A stretch of DNA of 64,000 bases from Hyphobacterium sp. CCMP332 (lineage in GTDB: Bacteria; Bacteroidota; Bacteroidia; Cytophagales; CCMP332): positions 2,582,001 through 2,646,000 of the forward strand of contig CP058647.1 of NCBI GenBank assembly GCA_014323545.1, in the 5' to 3' direction. The stretch's first letter is position 1, and each line of letters begins with the position of its first letter. A program made the translations under genes and the position numbers. Shown here one piece after another: positions 27,118 through 35,750 of this stretch. Below the pieces are notes generated by a model. That model was not told where the DNA came from and did no database searches. It saw nothing but the letters and a program-made list of their open reading frames with translations.

Positions 27118-28398
27118 CTAATCTATTGGTAATTTATCCAATTTCAGATAGCGGATAAGATTTTTAATCGTCATTCCCTGAATCAGGATAGAAAACACAA
27201 CTATAATATAAGTCATGGTAACTATAAGATCCTTATGCGCAAAATGCGGAAGAGCCAGTGCCAGTGCTACAGCTATTCCACCCCTTAAGCCACCCCAGGC
27301 CAAGATTGGAGCCGTACCGGGAACCCAGGTCTTTGATTTTTGAAGTCCAAAAGTAAAGGTGGGTATTAGAATGCTAATGTACCTTGAGAAAAGGGCTACA
27401 AAAATGGCAATAACACCTGCTACAATATTTTTTATCTGAAGTGTAACAACCAATACTTCAAATCCAATTAAAATGAAAAGAATTGCGTTTAATGCTTCAT
27501 CGATGAGATGCCAAAACTTATATACGAAGTCTCCGGTAATTTTTCGAAGGTATTCCGGTTTCCCTTCTCTTCCAATAATTATACCCAATACCACCATAAT
27601 AAGGGGCGCAGATACATGTACCAGTTCTGCAATTCTAGTACCGCCCATAACCAGAGCCAATGTAATGAGAACTTCTAATTCGGTATGTCTGTTGTCGATA
27701 AACTTTAGAGACAGCAATCCGATATAACCTAAAATTCCACCGAGTAAAATTCCGCCAAAAACTTCCTGTGCAAAAAGAATGCTCACACCAATCGGTGTAA
27801 CATTTTCAACGCCCGACTGTGCTACATTTAAAATGGTCAAAAATATTACTACGCCCACACCATCGTTAAACAGAGACTCACCTTCAATTTTAACTTGAAG
27901 ATTTTTACTCAATTTCATTTTTTGCACAATCGCCAAAACGGCAATAGGGTCAGTAGGAGAAATAAGTGCTCCAAAAAGCAAGCAGTAAATCAGCTCAACA
28001 TTAATTCCCAGATAGGGCAAGAAGAAGAATGTGGCAAAGCCTATTATAAATGTAGAAAGCAGGGTACCAACGGTGGCCAGTATAAGAATAGCTCCTTTTT
28101 CCTCCACCAGTTTTTTGAAGTTTACATTTATAGCACCGGCAAAGAGCAAAAAGCTCAGCATCACCTGCATGAGAACCTCAGAGAAATCGAAGGAATCCAG
28201 AATTTCTGCTGCTGAATCCCTTACTTCAGGCACTAAAATTCCAATCAGTACAATAGTTAAGGAGATTACCAGTGACTGCGTCATCAATCCTATGGTAGCG
28301 GGTAATTTTAACCAATGCGTATTAACAAATGAAAAAACTGCCGCCAGAAATATTAAAATGGCTAAAATATCTAAAACACCAATAGTCGCTTCGTGCAT
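27118..28398 (-). CDS. cation:proton antiporter, CPA1 (NhaP) family
   Basis: A 426-residue membrane protein with about 12-13 helices. It shows the CPA1 core: ISPTDPIAVL on helix 5, FNDGVGVVIF with the essential Asp of the ND motif, and GGLRGGIAVALAL near the C terminus. It should exchange Na+ or K+ for H+; there is no C-terminal regulatory domain. It follows a TerF-like vWA gene by 5 bases, so they are one operon. Confidence 0.9.
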   Translation of the reverse strand: MHEATIGVLDILAILIFLAAVFSFVNTHWLKLPATIGLMTQSLVISLTIVLIGILVPEVRDSAAEILDSFDFSEVLMQVMLSFLLFAGAINVNFKKLVEEKGAILILATVGTLLSTFIIGFATFFFLPYLGINVELIYCLLFGALISPTDPIAVLAIVQKMKLSKNLQVKIEGESLFNDGVGVVIFLTILNVAQSGVENVTPIGVSILFAQEVFGGILLGGILGYIGLLSLKFIDNRHTELEVLITLALVMGGTRIAELVHVSAPLIMVVLGIIIGREGKPEYLRKITGDFVYKFWHLIDEALNAILFILIGFEVLVVTLQIKNIVAGVIAIFVALFSRYISILIPTFTFGLQKSKTWVPGTAPILAWGGLRGGIAVALALALPHFAHKDLIVTMTYIIVVFSILIQGMTIKNLIRYLKLDKLPID

Positions 28399-28403
28399 TT
28401 TTA

Positions 28404-29204
28404 TTACTGATTTTTTATTATCAACCCTTTTTCTTTTGCCAATTCAACCCATTGCGGGAATTCTGACATCATTAGTTTATAGAATTCGGCATCGCTCAAT
28501 GCAGATGGATCATTGACATTGAAGAAATCCGCATTGTCAATAAAGCGATCCTCCATGTCATCCAGCAATTCCAGAAAAGAATAATCATCTACGAATGGTC
28601 TCAATAAGAATCCAAGAAATCCTTTTTGAAGATCTTCGCGGGTTGTACCCATTGTCATAAACTGCCAAAAAATTGGCTCATAAGAAGCACTGGCTATTTC
28701 TTTTGCAATATCTTCAGGTTCATCGGTCTCGCCATTGCTTATAAAGTAAACATAAACAGGTGTTTCCCTGCATGCCAGCTTCCCATCTCTTTTTGCATTT
28801 TTCAGATATGTAGTCCTGATAAGATTGATTACATTCACATAATCCGCATGTCCGGTCAAATTATATTTATGCATGGCATCTTCAATATAGCCGTCAAAAT
28901 TTTTCATGTTCATTGAGCCTATAAAAAATGCCCTTTCGGCAAAAAGAAACAGGTCAATATGGCTGTCAATATCCATATGTGTTGCAAAAGCCAATATTCG
29001 ATTGGCAATTACCTGTGCCTTTCCCGTGTCCAGATAGTCTTCCATTTGCTCGGAAACATCCATACAGAGGACTACTTCTGCTGAGTTTTCTACTAATTTA
29101 AGCGCAGTAATCGCTTCTTTCGCTGCCGTTGAACTTTGTTGTATACTTTCAAGATTTTTCTCTAAATCTGACACTGAATTTGATTTGGTTTGATTTTGAA
29201 GCAA
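28404..29204 (-). CDS. vWA-domain protein, TerF-like
   Basis: A 266-residue cytoplasmic protein starting at a TTG. Residues 43-235 resemble the vWA domain of tellurium-resistance TerF proteins: a metal-site motif at DVSEQ (Asp49, Ser51, with Gln53 in place of the usual third Ser), IDLFLF, FDGYIED, and an NLTGHADY loop where TerF has a GGTNY-type loop. The altered metal site suggests weaker or altered metal binding. No other ter genes are present. It is coupled with the CPA1 antiporter, so a regulatory or scaffold role for ion exchange is a reasonable guess. Confidence 0.65.
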   Translation of the reverse strand: MLQNQTKSNSVSDLEKNLESIQQSSTAAKEAITALKLVENSAEVVLCMDVSEQMEDYLDTGKAQVIANRILAFATHMDIDSHIDLFLFAERAFFIGSMNMKNFDGYIEDAMHKYNLTGHADYVNVINLIRTTYLKNAKRDGKLACRETPVYVYFISNGETDEPEDIAKEIASASYEPIFWQFMTMGTTREDLQKGFLGFLLRPFVDDYSFLELLDDMEDRFIDNADFFNVNDPSALSDAEFYKLMMSEFPQWVELAKEKGLIIKNQ

Positions 29205-29297
29205 TTTATAAATCTATTTTAATATATGCGTCTAATTTAGTGAAATAGACACATGTATTAAGGCATATTGTCATTTTGTAAAATGATCTGGGTCATA

Positions 29298-30152
29298 TTA
29301 CAAGTTTCCCACTCTCCAGGAAATACCGGTACTTACAAAATATTCAAAGTAATTTTGATCAGTGTATATACCACCATATAAATCCAATTGAACATTTTTA
29401 TTTATTAAGAAGCCAAACCCAGCATCATAAGCGTCTATTATATCTCCATTTACAATTTGACCATAAGCTTCTACATATCCTGATAATTTTGGAGTGATAC
29501 TATAGCCAAGATTTAGAGTGTATAGATAACTGTCAATGAAATCGCCATCATTTAGAAAATCACCATAATTAAATCCGAGGTTGGTTGTAAAAGAGAATAT
29601 ATTTGAGAGTTGTTTTTGAGCCAGTATCAATAGGAAACCATCGGGATTGGAAATTCGGTGATCATCTAATAGTCCATTGAAGTAAGTATTTATCAAAACC
29701 CCCAAAGCAGGTAAGTTTCCTTTTTCTTCAATAATATTTTGTCTAAAACCAATGCCCAATTTGCTTAGCCCTTGTTGAGTAATTAAGGTCGAAGATTGAT
29801 TATTATTTGAGTCAGTTCCATCAATTTCTGTTCGATTGTTTCGAAAATCAACTATGCCATTAATTTCTGATTTATTTCCAATACCCAACCTAAAATAATT
29901 AGTTAAAGCATAAGTACTTGAATTCAAATTATAACTAGACGGTAGTCCTCCATTGATGAAAGTCAATTTATATTCATCTTTTGATTGACCAAACTCTAAC
30001 CCATCCTGCCCCTGGAAGACTCCTTTTCCTACTACAGTGCTGGTATAAGCATTGCCCGGTCTGTCGCTGGCAATAGTCTCGGGAGATTGGGAAAATACAG
30101 GAGATGCAGTTAAAAGGCAAAGAAGCGCAAAGAGTGGTAGAAATAATTTCAT
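29298..30152 (-). CDS. outer-membrane beta-barrel of the MetA-pathway/transporter type
   Basis: A 284-residue protein: signal peptide (residues 1-22) followed by alternating beta strands ending in an aromatic-rich strand. The start of the mature protein, IASDRPGNAYTSTVVGKGVFQ, is the recognisable pattern of the family annotated as putative MetA-pathway or transporter barrels. Its transported compound is unknown. The ATG is only 12 bases after a terminator hairpin that follows the coiled-coil lipoprotein gene. Confidence 0.75.
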   Translation of the reverse strand: MKLFLPLFALLCLLTASPVFSQSPETIASDRPGNAYTSTVVGKGVFQGQDGLEFGQSKDEYKLTFINGGLPSSYNLNSSTYALTNYFRLGIGNKSEINGIVDFRNNRTEIDGTDSNNNQSSTLITQQGLSKLGIGFRQNIIEEKGNLPALGVLINTYFNGLLDDHRISNPDGFLLILAQKQLSNIFSFTTNLGFNYGDFLNDGDFIDSYLYTLNLGYSITPKLSGYVEAYGQIVNGDIIDAYDAGFGFLINKNVQLDLYGGIYTDQNYFEYFVSTGISWRVGNL

Positions 30153-30164
30153 TCCGAAAAGTGC

Positions 30165-30190
30165 AAAAAAAAGCCGGAATTAACCGGCTT
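30165..30190 (-). terminator. intrinsic terminator after the coiled-coil lipoprotein gene
   Basis: AAGCCGG and CCGGCTT pair around a six-base loop, followed by eight U in the leftward transcript. Confidence 0.75.
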
Positions 30191-30194
30191 TCAT

Positions 30195-30944
30195 TTAACC
30201 TATTTTGTCTTCGAGTTCATCTATCTTCTCCTGAGCATCCTCTCTTCCGAGTTGTTTGGATTTCTTGTAAAGATTTAACGCTTCTTCAAACGTTTTTTTC
30301 TTTTTGCGAGGTGCCAATTTGGTTCTATTCGCAGCTTCCTCAACAGCAGAAGCCCTGGCATAATAGGCATCAGCTTCTGTCATTTTAGATTGAATCATCA
30401 ATTCCTGAATTCTCGATTCCAGCAAACTCAATTCCTGCTTTTTCTGCATAATATCAATTTCGGCATCGGCCAATTGCGATTCTTTCATGGCCACTAAAGA
30501 AAGCAATTCTGTATTTTCACTTTTGTAGTTTTCAACCAGTTCCTGCAATTCGAGAATTTGTTTGTTTTTATCCTGAATTTCCTTTTTCAGTCTTGCCACA
30601 GCTTTGGAATACGCATTTTTTGATCCTTCGGATTGATTTAAATCTGCTTCCAAATTTTCAATTCTCTCTTCACTTCGTTTTACGTATTCATTTAAGCTTT
30701 TCATACGATTAATATACTCATCGTACTTTAATCCTTCTCGCATATCCAAACGAATTGCATTGCGATTTTCATCAATTGAATCCATTAATGCACCTACCTC
30801 TTCGAGTGCGTCAACAGCCCTAAGTGTCACCATGAGTTCTGCTTCAAGACTGTCCGATTTGGCACGTAATTTTTCTCTTTCATTATTAATATCACAACTA
30901 CTTAATGTTGTAATGACGATAGTAATTAAGATTATATTTTTCAT
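30195..30944 (-). CDS. long coiled-coil lipoprotein with C-terminal helical repeat
   Basis: A 249-residue lipoprotein: lipobox LSSC with lipidated Cys17, a coiled coil of about 170 residues (heptads of Leu, Ile and Glu), a basic RKKKKTF hinge and a short TPR-like pair (EEALNLYKKSKQLGREDAQEKIDELEDK). It likely sits in the periplasm attached to a membrane and could act as a spacer or scaffold. No specific family is recognised. Confidence 0.65.
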   Translation of the reverse strand: MKNIILITIVITTLSSCDINNEREKLRAKSDSLEAELMVTLRAVDALEEVGALMDSIDENRNAIRLDMREGLKYDEYINRMKSLNEYVKRSEERIENLEADLNQSEGSKNAYSKAVARLKKEIQDKNKQILELQELVENYKSENTELLSLVAMKESQLADAEIDIMQKKQELSLLESRIQELMIQSKMTEADAYYARASAVEEAANRTKLAPRKKKKTFEEALNLYKKSKQLGREDAQEKIDELEDKIG

Positions 30945-31061
30945 ATTTTTTTGTTTAGTGCTTAATACAACGAGAGAACATTCAAAATGTTAAATTATTT
31001 TATAATCAGAATAGTTCAGTAATAATTTCTGTTAAAAAATATAGTTTGACATTGATTAAAA

Positions 31062-32048
31062 TCAAAACCAATCACCCTTGTTCTCATCTTCTTTATCTAT
31101 ATTTTCCTCTTTAGTGGTATTTTCCTCTAATTTTTCTTCTGATTCTGATTCTGATTCCAGATCAAATAGTGGCGAATCTCCAGCTTCAATTCCCTGTTCT
31201 CCCAGCTCTCCTATTTGATTACCCGATTCTGAAAATATTAAGGTATTATTTATATAAATATCGTGCTCACTACAAAGCTCCGGCCAAATATAGACATACC
31301 ATATTCTTTCATCACTTTGAAAGTAACCATGAAAGGCCGGTCCTTTGGAATAGTCTTTGAAGTCGATCTCTTTTGGGTTTCTAATACCTCTGGTAGGCAA
31401 TATAATAGCCGGACTAAAGTCAACAATCAAATCGTCAATTGGAATATATTTTTGGATTTCATCGCCTATCATATTTAAAAAATGGCCAAACTCATTCAAT
31501 TTTGAAGTCAGGTAAAAATCATAGGCATCCTGAGATCTGAACACGTGTTCCATTTTGTGTTTAAGCCTTTTTTTGCCCAATAAATGTTCAAAAAATTCAT
31601 TGATAAGTGCATCAACTTTAATTTCGATAGGATAGGCACCTACTTTATGGCTTCTATTAATTTTGATTTCTATATAATAGTGAAAGGTGTCTTCATTGTG
31701 CTCCAGTACTAATGAGATTGTATTAAAAGATCTCGATTTTTGATCTTTAATGCGATGTTCGTATTCTTCAAGGGCAATTTCGAGATCGTCTTCATCGCCT
31801 TTATTATCTAAATAATAATCCTGATTGTTATGGGACAGTCGAATAATGTTGTTGATGCCCATTCCCTTAAGAACTAGATTAAATTGCTGCAAAATACTTA
31901 CCGCTGTAAAATTTTCCTCTTCAATTTTGTCATTAATTTTTCCATTACTAATTGTATGCAAGAACCTCCTGAAGTAAGACTGTGGTTCTACTTTTTTTAT
32001 TTTGGTTATCTCCGAAGGATCAATTGAAATTTGTCCGGTAAAAAGCAT
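31062..32048 (-). CDS. conserved-looking protein of unknown function with acidic tail
   Basis: A 328-residue cytoplasmic protein without signal or membrane segments. The first 260 residues look folded with mixed strands and helices; the last 45 (ESESESEEKLEENTTKEE and on) are a disordered acidic tail ending DWF. I recognise no domain. Codon use and composition match the neighbours, so it is probably native. No terminator is seen behind it. Confidence 0.6.
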   Translation of the reverse strand: MLFTGQISIDPSEITKIKKVEPQSYFRRFLHTISNGKINDKIEEENFTAVSILQQFNLVLKGMGINNIIRLSHNNQDYYLDNKGDEDDLEIALEEYEHRIKDQKSRSFNTISLVLEHNEDTFHYYIEIKINRSHKVGAYPIEIKVDALINEFFEHLLGKKRLKHKMEHVFRSQDAYDFYLTSKLNEFGHFLNMIGDEIQKYIPIDDLIVDFSPAIILPTRGIRNPKEIDFKDYSKGPAFHGYFQSDERIWYVYIWPELCSEHDIYINNTLIFSESGNQIGELGEQGIEAGDSPLFDLESESESEEKLEENTTKEENIDKEDENKGDWF

Positions 32049-32130
32049 TTTTTGCTATTTTATTCAATAATTACTAACTATTTATGTCCTTAAAATGAGC
32101 TAAAAGTTACATTAAATTGAATTGTTGATG

Positions 32131-32138
32131 TAAATTTG
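32131..32138 (+). promoter_or_regulatory. -7 element before the 88-residue protein gene
   Basis: TAAATTTG matches TAnnTTTG and ends 22 bases before the ATG at 32161, which supports that short gene being expressed. Confidence 0.35.
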
Positions 32139-32160
32139 CAATAAATCAAGGCAATATTCA

Positions 32161-32427
32161 ATGCCTTCCATGTGCGATAGGGGATTAAAATTAAGTTATA
32201 GTAAAAGTCTTTTTTGCGAAAAGACCACAGAAATTCGCACCCTGCAAAATGATCTTATTGGAACAATTAAGAAAGAAAACAAGGGAATTTATCAGGCTCA
32301 GAATGTGCAAAATAGAATTATAGACCTTTGTACCTGGGATGATGCCAAAATGTATATTTTAAACTCTTATTTAAGATTGGGAAAGCCAGAAGTAAGCCAG
32401 GACAACTGGCAGCTTGCTTTATTTTAG
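32161..32427 (+). CDS. small protein of unknown function
   Basis: An 88-residue protein, no signal peptide, with three Cys and a helical C-terminal half (IIDLCTWDDAKMYILNSYLRLG). Support for it being real: a TAnnTTTG element 22 bases upstream and a stop codon interlocked by four bases with pth, as seen for five other convergent pairs in the window. No family recognised. Confidence 0.5.
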   Translation: MPSMCDRGLKLSYSKSLFCEKTTEIRTLQNDLIGTIKKENKGIYQAQNVQNRIIDLCTWDDAKMYILNSYLRLGKPEVSQDNWQLALF

Positions 32428-32981
32428 TTGAAGAAATTCATTGTCCTTTCAATACCAATATCTACAAAGGAAAATACGATGTCAGAGGCTCTTTGAACTA
32501 AAAATGGTAATTCTTTTTCTTCTTCTTTATTAAAGGGGCTAAGTACGTATTGCACCTGCTGGCCTTTGGGATAATTATCACCCACACCAATCCTTAATCT
32601 GGGGAAATTTCTGTTTTCTAGATACTCTTCAATATTTTTAAGACCATTATGACCGCCGTGACTTCCTCCGGGTTTCATACGGGTTTTGGCAAATGGCAAT
32701 GCGATATCATCAGTAATTACAAGAAGATTTTCAATTGGAATATTTTTTTCATTGAGCCAGTATCTAATAGCTTTTCCGCTGAGGTTCATATAAGTAGTTG
32801 GCTTTATAAAATGCAATTTATGCGACCTGTACTTTAATTCAGCCTGAAATGAATACCTGGAACTCTCAAAATCAAACTTATGCTTTTCTGCAAAGTGATC
32901 GAGGGCCATGAATCCAATATTATGTCTGGTATTGGCATATTCGGTGCCAATATTTCCCAATCCTGCGATTAAATATCTCAT
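32424..32981 (-). CDS. pth: peptidyl-tRNA hydrolase
   Basis: A 185-residue enzyme that releases peptides from stalled peptidyl-tRNA. Catalytic residues are present: Asn10, His20 in NTRHNIGF, Asn66 in YMNLSGK and Asp92 in ITDDIALP; GGHNGLKNIEEYL is also typical. It follows rplY on the same strand, a pairing common in bacteria, but a terminator hairpin ends two bases before its ATG, so its expression depends on readthrough or an upstream promoter. Confidence 0.95.
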   Translation of the reverse strand: MRYLIAGLGNIGTEYANTRHNIGFMALDHFAEKHKFDFESSRYSFQAELKYRSHKLHFIKPTTYMNLSGKAIRYWLNEKNIPIENLLVITDDIALPFAKTRMKPGGSHGGHNGLKNIEEYLENRNFPRLRIGVGDNYPKGQQVQYVLSPFNKEEEKELPFLVQRASDIVFSFVDIGIERTMNFFN

Positions 32982-32983
32982 AA

Positions 32984-33008
32984 CAAAAAAATCCCGCCGA
33001 AGCGGGAT
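32984..33008 (-). terminator. intrinsic terminator between rplY and pth
   Basis: ATCCCGC and GCGGGAT pair around a CGAA-type loop, followed by seven U in the leftward transcript. The U run ends two bases before the pth ATG. Confidence 0.75.
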
Positions 33009-33035
33009 TTGAATATATAAAATTTACAAAAAGGA

Positions 33036-33701
33036 TTAAGATTCTGCTTTTTCTTCAGCAGCGCCTTCGGCTTTTTCTTCACCTTCAGCAGCGCCTTCTT
33101 CACCTTCTTCTCCCTCTTCTCCTTCGAGTTCTTCGTCTTCCTCAGATTTACCTCGGAGTGCTCTTGGAACCTCAACTGAAGTTACTGTAATTCTTTCAGA
33201 GTTTAGTATCTCTCCCGCTTCCACTTCGAGATCCTTAACTTTTAAAGATTGTCCTAAGCTTAAGCCGCTGATATCCAATTCAATTACCTCTGGCATATTC
33301 TTAGGCAGTGCTTTGATGGTAGCTTGTCTTAACTTTCTTACCAATACGCCGCCTTCCATAACACCGGGTGCTGTACCTATCAGTTTAATTGGAATTTCCA
33401 TTTTTACTTTTTTACCGGCAGTAAGCTCTCTGAAGTCGGCATGCAAAATCATATCACTCACCGGATGGTATTGGATATCCTGTAAAATACATCTGTATTC
33501 TTTGCCTTCGACATCGATATTTACAAATGCGACATCCGGAGTGTTTACCAGATCATTAAAAAGATAAACCGGTGCATTGAAATGCACGTGATCTTCAGCA
33601 CCGTAAAGAACGCATGGAACCATGCCCTCTTCTCTTAGCTTATTGGTAGTGCTCTTGCTGAAATCTGTTCTTTTGTAACCAATGATGTCAATGGTTTTCA
33701 T
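33036..33701 (-). CDS. rplY: 50S ribosomal protein L25, long Ctc form
   Basis: A 221-residue L25 of the Ctc/TL5 type that binds 5S rRNA: an N-terminal RNA-binding barrel (to about 92), a second C-terminal beta domain (to about 180), then a disordered tail of about 40 residues made of Glu, Gly and Ala repeats (EGEEGEEGEEGAAEGEE). The tail is longer than in E. coli, which lacks the second domain, but normal for Bacteroidota. It lies 11 bases after prs, the common prs-rplY-pth order. Confidence 0.93.
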   Translation of the reverse strand: MKTIDIIGYKRTDFSKSTTNKLREEGMVPCVLYGAEDHVHFNAPVYLFNDLVNTPDVAFVNIDVEGKEYRCILQDIQYHPVSDMILHADFRELTAGKKVKMEIPIKLIGTAPGVMEGGVLVRKLRQATIKALPKNMPEVIELDISGLSLGQSLKVKDLEVEAGEILNSERITVTSVEVPRALRGKSEEDEELEGEEGEEGEEGAAEGEEKAEGAAEEKAES

Positions 33702-33712
33702 CTTATTATTAT

Positions 33713-34642
33713 TTATATGAATAATGTACTAATTGATTCCTGATCGTGAATTTTATGTATTGCCATGGCAAAAAGTTCTGCAACAGAAAGCACCTTCACT
33801 TTTTTACTTTTCTGTCTAGCAGGAATTGTATCGGAAACGATCAATTCAGCCAAAGCGGAATTTTCTATATTTTCATAGGCTTTACCTGATAATACAGGAT
33901 GCGTACACAACCCTCTTACGCTTTTGGCCCCTTTGTCCATAATTATTTCTGCAGCCCTACACATAGTACCTCCTGTATCAATCATATCGTCAACGAGAAT
34001 AACATCTGCGTCCGCTACATCACCTATGATTTGCATGGCTGCAACTTCATTGGCTTTTTTTCTTTGTTTATCGCAAACAACGATTTCTGAATTTTCAAAA
34101 TATCTTGAAAACCCGCGAGCTCTCCCCAATGCTCCAACATCCGGAGCGGCAAAAACAATTTTTTTAAGGCCGAGTGTTTTTAAGTAAGGAACGAAGAATG
34201 CAGATCCGTAAAGGTGATCCACCGGGAAATCAAAAAATCCCTGTATCTGGCCTGCATGAAGATCGCATGTGATCAAGCGACCTGCGCCTGCAGCAGAAAG
34301 TAAATTTGCGACTAGCTTCGCGGTAATTGCTACTCTCGGTTTGTCTTTTCTGTCTTGTCTTGCATAGCCAAAATATGGCATCACCACGGTTATGTGCTTT
34401 GCGGAAGCTCGCTTTGCAGCATCGATCATGATCAGCAATTCCATAAGATTGTCAGCCGGAGGGAAAGTCGACTGTATTAGGAATACATCACAACCTCTTA
34501 CCGATTCGTCAAAACTCACAGATAGCTCGCCATCGCTAAATTTTTGCGTGGTGATGAGCCCCATGGGTTTGCCATAGGCCTTGCATATTTTTTCGGCTAA
34601 ATAAACCGAAGCGCTACCTGAAAAGATCTTAACTGAAGACAT
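33713..34642 (-). CDS. prs: ribose-phosphate pyrophosphokinase
   Basis: A 309-residue PRPP synthase, supplying PRPP for purines, pyrimidines, His and Trp. It has FSDGELSVSFDESVRG, the ATP loop YFGYARQDRK, the catalytic Lys/Arg loop region around GRARGF, and the PRPP-binding VDDMIDTGGT. Length and motifs match class I enzymes. It leads prs-rplY-pth behind a TAnnTTTG element. The neighbouring purL and punA loci use or recycle its product but are not linked. Confidence 0.96.
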   Translation of the reverse strand: MSSVKIFSGSASVYLAEKICKAYGKPMGLITTQKFSDGELSVSFDESVRGCDVFLIQSTFPPADNLMELLIMIDAAKRASAKHITVVMPYFGYARQDRKDKPRVAITAKLVANLLSAAGAGRLITCDLHAGQIQGFFDFPVDHLYGSAFFVPYLKTLGLKKIVFAAPDVGALGRARGFSRYFENSEIVVCDKQRKKANEVAAMQIIGDVADADVILVDDMIDTGGTMCRAAEIIMDKGAKSVRGLCTHPVLSGKAYENIENSALAELIVSDTIPARQKSKKVKVLSVAELFAMAIHKIHDQESISTLFI

Positions 34643-34670
34643 AAAATAAATCCTTCCTTAAAAAGGCTTG

Positions 34671-34678
34671 CAAAAATA
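34671..34678 (-). promoter_or_regulatory. -7 element of prs
   Basis: Reading leftwards, TATTTTTG matches TAnnTTTG and lies 28 bases before the prs ATG; the -33 position is not conserved. Confidence 0.35.
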
Positions 34679-34767
34679 GATAATTAAATGTAAAAATGGT
34701 AACCGGAATTAAAGGATTGTGATAATTCTGATTATGATAGTAAATTAGAATAGCAAAAAAAGTTAAA

Positions 34768-35085
34768 ATGGCTGAAAAAAAGTATAAAAGTTTAAAGGAA
34801 TTCTATCCCTATTACCTTTCTGAACATAAAAACAAAATTTCACGCAATCTCCATTTCACAGGTACTTTGTTGTTGATTATAATTTTGATTTATGCTATTG
34901 CAGTTCAAAATTGGCTTTTGCTTTTATTAATTCCGGTTGTTGGTTATGGATTTGCCTGGTTTGGTCATGCCTTTTTTGAAAAAAACAAACCCGCAACATT
35001 TACCTATCCTTTTTACAGTCTGGCTTCGGATTTTATTATGTTTTGGGACATTCTGACAGGGAAAATCAATAAGAAATTGGACTAA
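34768..35085 (+). CDS. Mpo1-like (DUF962) membrane protein
   Basis: A 105-residue protein with two or three membrane helices and the DUF962 histidines: YYLSEHKN, RNLHFTGT and FGHAFFEKNKPATF, followed by PFYSLASDFIMF. Yeast Mpo1 of this family is an iron-dependent dioxygenase acting on 2-hydroxy fatty acids; bacterial members are mostly uncharacterised, so a lipid-oxidation role is an inference. The gene ends interlocked by four bases with the barrel gene on the other strand. Confidence 0.85.
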   Translation: MAEKKYKSLKEFYPYYLSEHKNKISRNLHFTGTLLLIIILIYAIAVQNWLLLLLIPVVGYGFAWFGHAFFEKNKPATFTYPFYSLASDFIMFWDILTGKINKKLD

Positions 35086-35741
35086 AAGGCCATTCCAATT
35101 TTAAAACCTGCCCTTAAAAGTGCTCCGGTGAAATTGTAATTAATAAATCCATCTGAAAAGTCATCTTCGGCGAATTTATCCGTGCTTGAGTCATTTGCAA
35201 AAGAACGTTTGGCTCCAATTCCAAAATAAACATCGGTGTAAAAATTTTTATCTATTTTTATTAAGGCACCCATATAGGTAGACAATCCAAATTGATCAAT
35301 GGTTAAAGTTTGACCTTTTTCCCTCAAAACGAGAAGATTCGGATCACCGGGCAGTGGTTGCCAGTCCATGCCGCTGTAATCAAATGAAAGTCTATTATAA
35401 GTGATGGAATAGGATTGATACCAATTAATGTCTTTGAGCCAGTTTTTTTCTGTATATACTTTATGCCCAAGCTCAAATCCAAAACCATTCAAGTCATATT
35501 CTTTAAAATAGGATTGAAAAATGTGATTCTCATTTATTACACCGAAGTAAAAGGTAGGGGCAATCAATATTGCATGAGCACTTTCTTTAAATCGTTTTTC
35601 AACGTCAACTCTTGTACCATTGATTACTATATATTGCGGAGAGATGGATAAATAAATGTTTGGTTGAATGTATGAACTATCCTGAGCGTATCCACTTTGA
35701 ACAAGTAAAATGGAAATTAATAGGATCGAAGCTATTTTCAT
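35082..35741 (-). CDS. putative outer-membrane beta-barrel protein
   Basis: A 219-residue exported protein: signal peptide (residues 1-19, ending GYAQ), then alternating amphipathic strands with many Tyr and Phe, and a final strand ending in Phe, the usual barrel signature. The strand count suggests a small barrel of about 8-10 strands. It is the last of three co-directional genes after two LVIVD-type lipoproteins (8-base gap). Function unknown. Confidence 0.6.
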   Translation of the reverse strand: MKIASILLISILLVQSGYAQDSSYIQPNIYLSISPQYIVINGTRVDVEKRFKESAHAILIAPTFYFGVINENHIFQSYFKEYDLNGFGFELGHKVYTEKNWLKDINWYQSYSITYNRLSFDYSGMDWQPLPGDPNLLVLREKGQTLTIDQFGLSTYMGALIKIDKNFYTDVYFGIGAKRSFANDSSTDKFAEDDFSDGFINYNFTGALLRAGFKIGMAF

Positions 35742-35750
35742 TTGAATTCG

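Noticed and set aside
27118-29204. Tellurium resistance locus
   Set aside because: Only the vWA domain resembles TerF; TerD, TerC, TerB or TerZ relatives are absent and the neighbour is an antiporter.
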